DNA from: Corynebacterium accolens
Lineage (GTDB): Bacteria; Actinomycetota; Actinomycetes; Mycobacteriales; Mycobacteriaceae
DNA: 7,002 nt
Direction of reading: 5' to 3'
NCBI RefSeq assembly: GCF_030515985.1
Contig: NZ_CP100376.1
Coordinates: 293,990-300,991 of the forward strand
Shown here: one piece after another, positions 1 through 6,018 of the stretch
Position numbering within the stretch: the first letter of the stretch is position 1
Layout: every line of letters begins with the position of its first letter
Program-made: the position numbers and the translations under genes
Notes under the pieces: model-generated
What the model saw: the letters and a program-made list of their open reading frames with translations, nothing else
Databases searched by the model: none
What the model was told of the DNA's origin: nothing

Positions 1-84
1 AGCGGTGAGCGTCCCCGATACTGCGATGGGCGCCATGGATACAGCGGTTGCGGTAGCCAGAACGCACAGTTTCTTCCTCATCAT
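1..84 (-). CDS. N-terminal fragment of an unidentified secreted protein
   Basis: Only the first 28 codons are present; the gene runs off the left edge. The peptide begins MMRKKLCVLATATAVSMAPI, a typical Sec signal peptide: a short basic n-region (Arg3, Lys4, Lys5), then a long Ala/Val/Leu-rich hydrophobic core. Cys7 sits at the start of the core rather than in a lipobox, so nothing marks it as a lipoprotein. The start at 84 is supported by AAGGAG at 92-97 on the minus strand, 7 bases upstream; a second ATG directly follows (79-81) and could also be used. The mature part is missing, so no function can be given beyond export. Its 5' end faces the 3' end of ppk2 across a terminator-like hairpin, so it is probably transcribed separately. 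Confidence 0.72.
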   Translation of the reverse strand, partial: MMRKKLCVLATATAVSMAPIAVSGTLTA

Positions 85-292
85 GTACGTACTCCTTTTA
101 GTGGTTTGTGTCACGCATATTGATAGGATGACTTTTAGGTCACCTTGATAGTAGTTTCCCCGGGAACGTAATTCAAGTATTTTTTATTTATGGCTGCCAA
201 CTTTTTAAGAAATAGCTGTGAGAATAATCAGGCGCCCTCAGGCTGCCGCTATAAAGGCGGTTGAGCCACCTCAGAGGCCTTAGACATAGCAA
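85..292 (-). promoter_or_regulatory. Upstream region of the secreted-protein gene, with CTATCAA direct repeats
   Basis: This gap has no supportable gene. On the minus strand it holds two copies of CTATCAA (plus-strand positions 120-126 and 145-151, 25 bases apart). Between them lies an imperfect inverted pair, AGGTGAC and GTCATCCT. The copy nearer the gene could serve as a -10 element (TATCAA, 120-125), which would give a leader of about 30 bases with a good AAGGAG site. No good -35 hexamer is seen at 16-18 bases, so an activator is possible. Positions 160-230 are AT-rich. The promoter call is weak. Confidence 0.25.
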
Positions 293-324
293 AGCGGGAA
301 GACCGATCTCTCGATCTTCCCGCT
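293..324 (-). terminator. Terminator-like hairpin downstream of ppk2
   Basis: A 10-bp perfect stem pairs 293-302 (AGCGGGAAGA) with 315-324 (TCTTCCCGCT). After one mismatch, a further 3-bp stem closes on a TCTC loop. It starts 24 bases past the ppk2 stop codon. On the minus strand the stem ends in CTTTGC, so the U-run is short and termination may be imperfect. Confidence 0.6.
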
Positions 325-348
325 CAACGGCGCTAGGGATTAACGCTA

Positions 349-1248
349 CTAATCACCAATCTGGTCGCGGCCGCGCTTGACGATGTTCCCGTCCGGCTCA
401 CCCACCACGTCGTAATCTTTATTGGTGTATTCAAACTTGGACAAGACATACCGCATCGCGTTGACGCGGGCGCGCTTCTTGTCATTGGACTTGATGGTAA
501 TCCACGGCGATTCCTCAGTATCCGTATAACGGAACTGCTCTTCCTTCGCACGCGTGTAGTCGTCCCACTTATCCAGAGAAGCCAGGTCCATCGGCGAAAG
601 CTTCCACTGGCGCACCGGATCAATCTGGCGGATAGCAAAGCGCGTGCGCTGTTCCTTCCGGGTAACAGAGAACCACAGCTTGGTCAGCGAAATGCCCGAT
701 CCCAGGATCATGTTTTCTAGCATGGGCACCTCGCGCAGGAACTCCGCGTGCTGCGACTCGGTACAAAAGCCCATCACCCGCTCAACGCCGGAGCGGTTGT
801 ACCACGAGCGGTCAAAGAAGACGATTTCGCCGGCAGCCGGGAAGTGCTCGATATAGCGCTGGAAATACCAAGAGGTAGACTCACGTGGGGATGGCTTTTC
901 CAACGCGACGGTGCGCGCACCACGCGGGTTCAAGTGCTCGTTGAAACGCTTGATGGTTCCGCCCTTACCGGCAGCATCGCGACCCTCAAATAAAATGATG
1001 TGGCGCTGGCCAGTTTCCTTGGTCCAGTTCTGCCACTTCAATAGCTCAATTTGAAGTGCGCGCTTAATGGACTCGTATTCATTGCGAGTCATACGCTCTT
1101 CATAAGGGTAATTCTCGCGCCACGTCTGCACCGGAGAGCCATCCGGCATGATCAGCGACGGATCATCCTCATCCGTTCCGTCAACGACGAAGCCGTCGGT
1201 TTTTGCAAGGTCAATCTCAGGAAGGTCGTCGTCTTTAATATCAGCCAT
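349..1248 (-). CDS. ppk2: Polyphosphate kinase 2 (PPK2 family)
   Basis: Cytoplasmic kinase of 299 residues that transfers phosphate between inorganic polyphosphate and nucleoside diphosphates (ADP or GDP). It has the single P-loop domain of one-domain PPK2 enzymes, which are usually about 270-310 residues. The Walker A loop is GRDAAGKGG at residues 89-97 and the Walker B-type motif FFDRSWYNR at 144-152. The lid region spans roughly 203-236 (RFAIRQIDPVRQWKLSP and following). The first 30 residues are an acidic extension outside the conserved fold. The ATG at 1248 has no Shine-Dalgarno sequence but follows a TACACT -10 element by 6 bases, suggesting leaderless translation. As I recall, C. glutamicum has a PPK2 gene (the ppk2B locus) beside porA/porH/groEL2, so this is probably its ortholog. 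Family assignment is firm; the preferred nucleotide and direction of reaction cannot be read from sequence. Confidence 0.95.
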   Translation of the reverse strand: MADIKDDDLPEIDLAKTDGFVVDGTDEDDPSLIMPDGSPVQTWRENYPYEERMTRNEYESIKRALQIELLKWQNWTKETGQRHIILFEGRDAAGKGGTIKRFNEHLNPRGARTVALEKPSPRESTSWYFQRYIEHFPAAGEIVFFDRSWYNRSGVERVMGFCTESQHAEFLREVPMLENMILGSGISLTKLWFSVTRKEQRTRFAIRQIDPVRQWKLSPMDLASLDKWDDYTRAKEEQFRYTDTEESPWITIKSNDKKRARVNAMRYVLSKFEYTNKDYDVVGEPDGNIVKRGRDQIGD

Positions 1249-1254
1249 GCACCA

Positions 1255-1287
1255 AGTGTAACCCGAATGTAGACATCTAGCGCGCTA
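1255..1287 (-). promoter_or_regulatory. Candidate ppk2 promoter with palindrome over the -35 region
   Basis: On the minus strand, TACACT (plus 1255-1260) fits the actinobacterial TAnnnT -10 pattern. It lies 6 bases from the ppk2 ATG, so transcription would start at or next to the A of the start codon. The hexamer 17 bases upstream (plus 1278-1283) reads GCGCTA on the minus strand, a poor -35, and is covered by the perfect 10-bp palindrome TAGCGCGCTA at 1278-1287. This could be a regulator site, but is short enough to be chance. Confidence 0.42.
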
Positions 1288-1317
1288 ACTTTTCGCAGGT
1301 GCACCCCAAAAATAAAG

Positions 1318-1359
1318 GAAAGAAAAACGAAAAAAGACCTACCGAAACCGGTAGGTCTT
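1318..1359 (-). terminator. Intrinsic terminator of the porH-porA unit
   Basis: Perfect 11-bp stem: 1334-1344 (AAGACCTACCG) pairs with 1349-1359 (CGGTAGGTCTT) around a four-base loop. On the minus strand it runs directly into a U-rich tail reading TTTTCGTTTTTC. It lies about 40 bases beyond the porA stop and separates the porin genes from the ppk2 promoter. A 12-bp palindrome, AGCCTTAAGGCT (1372-1383), sits between the porA stop and this hairpin. Confidence 0.88.
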
Positions 1360-1398
1360 CCTTGTTTAGTAAGCCTTAAGGCTCACCCGAGGATGCTC

Positions 1399-1530
1399 TT
1401 AGACGAACATGCCGATCAGCTGGGATGCACCGTTAGCAATGTCGATGAACGGGCTAACAATGTCGTGGCCAGCTTCTACGATGGTGTTAGCTACGCCGTT
1501 TGCCTTGGAGGAAAAAGTGATGATTTCCAT
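1399..1530 (-). CDS. porA: PorA-like cell-wall channel subunit (43 residues)
   Basis: Tiny gene encoding 43 residues, starting MEIITFSSKANGVANTIVEA and ending SQLIGMFV. A perfect AAGGAG (plus 1537-1542) sits 6 bases before the ATG. There is no signal peptide. The chain is a single moderately amphipathic segment with few charges (Glu2, Lys9, Glu19, Asp23, Asp30). In C. glutamicum, PorA (45 residues) and PorH (57 residues) together form the main cation-selective channel of the mycolic-acid outer layer. They lack signal sequences and carry O-linked mycolate. Here the size, gene pair, strand and position between groEL2 and ppk2 all match. Sequence similarity to C. glutamicum PorA is slight as far as I can recall, so the call rests mainly on context. 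Possible acylation sites are Ser7, Ser8 and Ser26. Likely co-transcribed with porH, 45 bases upstream, and ended by the terminator at 1334-1359. Confidence 0.75.
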   Translation of the reverse strand: MEIITFSSKANGVANTIVEAGHDIVSPFIDIANGASQLIGMFV

Positions 1531-1575
1531 TATGGTCTCCTTAAAATGGGATGGAAAGTAATCCGGTTTAGATTA

Positions 1576-1755
1576 CTAGGAAGACAGTTCGGTGATTGCG
1601 TCCGGCAAAGCTGCCTCAGTAGCAGTCTCAGCTGCGTTCTTCAAGTTACCAAAGGAAAGAATCTCGGTAACGCCGGACAGTACCTTGTACCAGCCTTCCT
1701 GGGTGTTTACGAAGTTGTCTAGGTGCATCTGGATGGTGGCGAGATCCACGTTCAT
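1576..1755 (-). CDS. porH: PorH-like cell-wall channel subunit (59 residues)
   Basis: Small gene of 59 codons, starting MNVDLATIQMHLDNFVNTQE and ending DAITELSS. An in-frame ATG at 1806 would add 17 residues, but GAGGAG (plus 1762-1767), 6 bases before the ATG at 1755, fixes the shorter start. The protein is acidic (8 Asp/Glu against 2 Lys), without a signal peptide or a long hydrophobic helix, and looks helical and amphipathic. The Ser-Ser C-terminus resembles that of C. glutamicum PorH (57 residues), where from memory the penultimate Ser56 is O-mycoloylated; Ser58 would be the counterpart. PorH and PorA together form the mycomembrane channel. First gene of a two-gene unit with porA. Its promoter is not obvious in the long region upstream; GTACAAG near 1785-1795 (minus) is a weak -10 candidate. 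Confidence 0.8.
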   Translation of the reverse strand: MNVDLATIQMHLDNFVNTQEGWYKVLSGVTEILSFGNLKNAAETATEAALPDAITELSS

Positions 1756-2193
1756 GTTTTTCTCCTCGAATAGGTCCGAAGCTTGTACCCCGAAAGGGCT
1801 GTGCAATGTGCAGGCACCCTCGGTGGGCGCTACGAGGAGTATTTTGCCATAGGGCTTCAGCGAAGCAACCCCAGATTTCTAGAAACCTTCTCAGCGCCTT
1901 AAGTTTTCATAAAAATTTTACACTGGATTTTTACTTCAATCGTTTACCGTAATTACAACTGTATGCCGCTGAACTGGGACTACCGCGCCGCCGCCTCGCC
2001 GCAAGGTTAAGAAAAAATTAACACCGTAAAGATTGGTGATGAATTTTCCTATCAATGCAGTACCGGAGATTTATATGGAAGTAGTTTTCATTACCGCGGT
2101 TTTTGCCCACTTTTTACCCTAATACGGGGTTAGTTCCGGTAACTAAAGGCGAGTGAGAAGGCTGCCGATGTAACGAAAAGTAGATCCCAAGCT

Positions 2194-2215
2194 ATACAAA
2201 CGGATCCGTTCGTAT
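2194..2215. repeat. 22-bp near-perfect palindrome, operator-like
   Basis: Left arm ATACAAACGGA (2194-2204) and right arm TCCGTTCGTAT (2205-2215) are reverse complements except for one pair (2198/2211). The site has no central spacer and no U-run, so it resembles a dimeric repressor operator more than a terminator. It lies about 170 bases beyond the groEL2 stop and 440 bases upstream of porH. I do not recognise it as a known corynebacterial regulator box. Confidence 0.5.
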
Positions 2216-2266
2216 CCCCTGTCCCCTCAAAGGGACCCCCGCCTCACCGCCTCACGGAAGGGGCAT

Positions 2267-2321
2267 AAAACACCGCTGCGCCCCTCGCCGCGTGCGTTCA
2301 GCACACAGTGAGGGGCGCAGC
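2267..2321 (-). terminator. Terminator of groEL2
   Basis: A perfect 12-bp GC-rich stem pairs 2275-2286 (GCTGCGCCCCTC) with 2310-2321 (GAGGGGCGCAGC). The 23-base loop contains its own small hairpin (GTGC/GCAC). On the minus strand the stem is followed by GGTGTTTTATG, a short U-run at 2267-2270. It starts 65 bases past the groEL2 stop. The plus-strand side has only TTT, so any action on plus-strand transcripts would be weaker. Confidence 0.75.
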
Positions 2322-2386
2322 TTTCGCCAGACTCAAGCGCATATAAGAGCGGGAGCTCAGTATGCGCCAGGCGTGGTGGAGGGCGC

Positions 2387-4115
<1,729 letters not shown>

Positions 4116-4145
4116 GGACCAACCTCAACCACAACGATGGAGATT

Positions 4146-4175
4146 TATCTAGCACTCATCCTGTCCGAGTGCTAA
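4146..4175 (-). promoter_or_regulatory. CIRCE operator overlapping the groEL2 promoter
   Basis: On the minus strand, positions 4149-4175 read TTAGCACTC, nine bases, then GAGTGCTAG. This matches the HrcA-binding CIRCE consensus (TTAGCACTC-N9-GAGTGCTAA) at every position but the last. A candidate -35 (TTAGCA, plus 4170-4175) and -10 (TAGATA, plus 4146-4151), 18 bases apart, are embedded in it, so bound HrcA would block RNA polymerase. A further half-site-like TGGCACTC occurs at 4185-4192. The operator is certain by pattern; the exact promoter hexamers are inferred. Confidence 0.93.
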
Positions 4176-4406
4176 CGCCCATTCTGGCACTCTCCTACCC
4201 CTACTGCAAGAAACAACGCGCTTGCCTATAGCGATCTTTTGCCCGCCGCACACCGCGCTGTGACATTTCCCCCTCGGAAGGACGGCTGAGGCAGAAGGTG
4301 GCGCGGTGGGGCAGGTGGGGGCATCGGCAAGCGCGGGGCAGGAATGCAAAGGAAATGTCGTGCGGATCTGTCTTGCGGTGTAAGCGCTCAAGGTACCGTG
4401 GATTGC
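4176..4406. other. Divergent spacer between groEL2 and the M20 peptidase gene
   Basis: About 230 bases without a gene. The right half is G-rich, with runs of 4-5 G between 4307 and 4338 and an imperfect direct repeat (GCGCGG-TG-GGGCAGG at 4301-4315; GCGCGGGGCAGG at 4331-4342). Perfect 9-bp inverted arms GACATTTCC (4262-4270) and GGAAATGTC (4351-4359) flank this block. The only promoter candidate for the peptidase is TACCGT (4394-4399), 7 bases before its ATG, with TCTTGC 17 bases upstream; it is weak. Confidence 0.5.
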
Positions 4407-5774
4407 ATGACAGATATAATTGACAGCATACGCAGCGACCGTGGCACCATCTTCCGCCAGCTCAGCGAGCTCGTTGGATTCAACTCCGTGCACAATGAGT
4501 CAGGCTTGGAGGACCAGGCCCAGGGCGCGAGCCAGTGGGTGAAGGCCGCGCTGGAAGAAGCCGGGGCAACGGTAGAAACCATCACCACCGCGGATGGTTC
4601 CACCGCCATTCTGGGCGAGCGCAAGGGTGAAGAAGGCGCCAAGACCGTCCTGTTGTACTCGCACTACGATGTCGTGCCCGCAGGAGACCGCGCAGCCTGG
4701 GAATCCGATCCCTTCACCCTGACCGAGCGCGCCGATGCCGAGGGCACCACCCGCTGGTACGGCCGCGGCGCGGCAGACTGCAAGGGCAATGTAGCCATGC
4801 ACCTGGCGGCCCTGCGCGCACTGGAGGCCAATGGCGGCACCAAGGTGAACCTGAAGTACCTCATCGAAGGCTCCGAGGAGCGCGGCGGCGAGGGCCTGTC
4901 CCAGCTCATCAAGGACCGCCCGGAACTTTTCGCTGCCGATGCCATCCTGATTGCAGATGCCGGCAATGCCGCGGTGGGCCAGCCCACCTTGACCACCTCC
5001 CTGCGCGGCGGCGCGCAGATTGAGGTCGAGGTCAATACCCTGGCCGCGCCGGTGCACTCCGGCCAATTCGGCGGCGCGGCCCCGGATGCGGTGAAGGCGC
5101 TGATGCGTACGCTGGATTCGCTGACGGATGAATACGGCCGCACCACCATCGATGGCGTGGATACCAGCGCCCACTGGCAGGGCCAGGAATACCCGGCCGA
5201 GGCCTTCCGTGGCGATGCGCAGCTGCTCGAGGGCACCGAGATCATGGGCTCCAAGGACCCAGAGGGTGCTACCCCAGTGGCAGACATGGTGTGGTCCCGC
5301 CCGGCCATTTCCGTGACCGGCTTTACCTCTACCCCGGTGGCTGAGGCCGTCAACGCCGTGCCCGCTACCGCGGCCGCCAAGCTGAACCTGCGCGTTCCGG
5401 CCGGCACCGATGCCCGCGCCATTGGCGAGGCCGTCTGCGAGCACGTGAAGAACCACGCCCCGTGGGGCGCGCACGTCAAGGCTGAGGTCGTGGAGGCCAA
5501 TGCCGGTTTCTCCACCGACCCGGAAAAGCCCGCCGTGGCACTGTTGGGCCAGTGCCTCTCCGAGGCCTATGGCAAGGACACCGCAGCGCAAGGCATGGGC
5601 GGATCTATCCCGCTGACCACCGAGCTGCAGGAGGCACACCCCAACGCGGAAATCGCCCTCTACGGCGTGGAGGAGCCCAAGTGCACCATCCACTCCGCCA
5701 ATGAGTCCGTCGATCCCACCGAGATCGAGCACGTCGCCGCCGCGGAGGCTCTTTTCTTGCAGCGCTACGCTTAA
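4407..5774 (+). CDS. M20-family metallopeptidase (dipeptidase-like)
   Basis: Predicted cytoplasmic two-zinc peptidase of 455 residues that hydrolyses dipeptides or related amides. It has the M20 pattern in order: SHYDVVPAG with metal ligand His86 and catalytic-side Asp88; GRGAADCKGN with bridging Asp124; EGSEERGGEG with general base Glu157 and ligand Glu158; Asp184 in ADAG; and a C-terminal His429 in TIHSANESV. The insert beginning near 200 (SLRGGAQIEVEV, VHSGQFGG) is the dimerisation/lid domain typical of the family. There is no signal peptide. The ATG at 4407 gives the normal family N-terminus; a longer frame from 4344 adds 21 Cys-containing residues and is unlikely. No Shine-Dalgarno sits at proper spacing (AAGG is 13 bases away), so a leaderless start or the GTG at 4398 are alternatives. 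Many such genes are annotated simply as dipeptidase; the substrate is unknown. Confidence 0.93.
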   Translation: MTDIIDSIRSDRGTIFRQLSELVGFNSVHNESGLEDQAQGASQWVKAALEEAGATVETITTADGSTAILGERKGEEGAKTVLLYSHYDVVPAGDRAAWESDPFTLTERADAEGTTRWYGRGAADCKGNVAMHLAALRALEANGGTKVNLKYLIEGSEERGGEGLSQLIKDRPELFAADAILIADAGNAAVGQPTLTTSLRGGAQIEVEVNTLAAPVHSGQFGGAAPDAVKALMRTLDSLTDEYGRTTIDGVDTSAHWQGQEYPAEAFRGDAQLLEGTEIMGSKDPEGATPVADMVWSRPAISVTGFTSTPVAEAVNAVPATAAAKLNLRVPAGTDARAIGEAVCEHVKNHAPWGAHVKAEVVEANAGFSTDPEKPAVALLGQCLSEAYGKDTAAQGMGGSIPLTTELQEAHPNAEIALYGVEEPKCTIHSANESVDPTEIEHVAAAEALFLQRYA

Positions 5775-5799
5775 AAAGCGCGCAACGGCGGCATATAAT
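5771..5799 (+). promoter_or_regulatory. Candidate promoter for mrpA or a small RNA
   Basis: A perfect TATAAT -10 (5794-5799) lies 17 bases downstream of TTAAAA (5771-5776), which overlaps the stop codon of the peptidase gene. The predicted start near 5806 would give mrpA a leader of about 210 bases, interrupted by the hairpin at 5896-5925. Confidence 0.55.
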
Positions 5800-5895
5800 A
5801 CTGTGCACGAAAAGTAATCTTTCGAAGTTGTGGAAAAACCGGTAAACTTTTGACGAGTTGACCCCGTTTCCGGCCACGCTACTTGCACAAGTGGG

Positions 5896-5928
5896 ACAGT
5901 TCGTACTCGGCCGAGTGCGAACTGTTTT
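5896..5928 (+). terminator. 30-bp hairpin followed by a short T-run
   Basis: Left half ACAGTTCG-T-ACTCGG (5896-5910) and right half CCGAGT-G-CGAACTGT (5911-5925) are complementary, with a single T/G position that becomes a U-G wobble in RNA. The stem runs into TTTTGG. It could terminate the peptidase transcript, act as an attenuator in the mrpA leader, or serve at the DNA level as an operator. Confidence 0.55.
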
Positions 5929-5935
5929 GGTGTGT

Positions 5936-5958
5936 ATATGCTCCCGGCGCATATCGCC
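5936..5958 (+). repeat. Overlapping, mutually exclusive small hairpins in the mrpA leader
   Basis: ATATGC (5936-5941) pairs with GCATAT (5949-5954) across a 7-base loop. Alternatively GGCG (5946-5949) pairs with CGCC (5955-5958). The two cannot form together because they share 5949-5954. The function is not known. Confidence 0.35.
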
Positions 5959-6018
5959 ACGCCCCACGGCACCGAGGGTCTGAGAACTTGACACAACCTA
6001 AGGAGCGCAGATTCCAAC

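Larger units (their letters stand above)
1756..2386. other. Long gene-poor spacer between groEL2 and porH
   Basis: No convincing gene is seen in these 631 bases on either strand. The stretch from about 1890 to 2130 is clearly more AT-rich than its surroundings. It contains several inverted repeats: GCTTC/GAAGC at 1854-1866, TTAGTT/AACTAA at 2130-2146, the 22-bp palindrome at 2194-2215, GTCCC/GGGAC at 2221-2236 and the groEL2 terminator at 2275-2321. The porH promoter must lie here unless groEL2 transcripts read through. A 27-codon plus-strand ORF (2039-2122) is treated as a finding only. Confidence 0.7.

Noticed and set aside
1393..1852. Plus-strand frames of 86-109 codons over the porin region
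   Set aside because: They oppose the two small minus-strand genes, which have strong ribosome sites and a matching terminator; the plus frames have neither.
5938..5991. A 17-codon upstream ORF in the mrpA leader
   Set aside because: It has no Shine-Dalgarno and no run of regulatory codons, so it is not supported as a leader peptide.
5988..5993. A perfect TTGACA hexamer just upstream of mrpA
   Set aside because: The position 17 bases downstream reads ATTCCA, not a -10, and transcription from it would begin inside the coding region.
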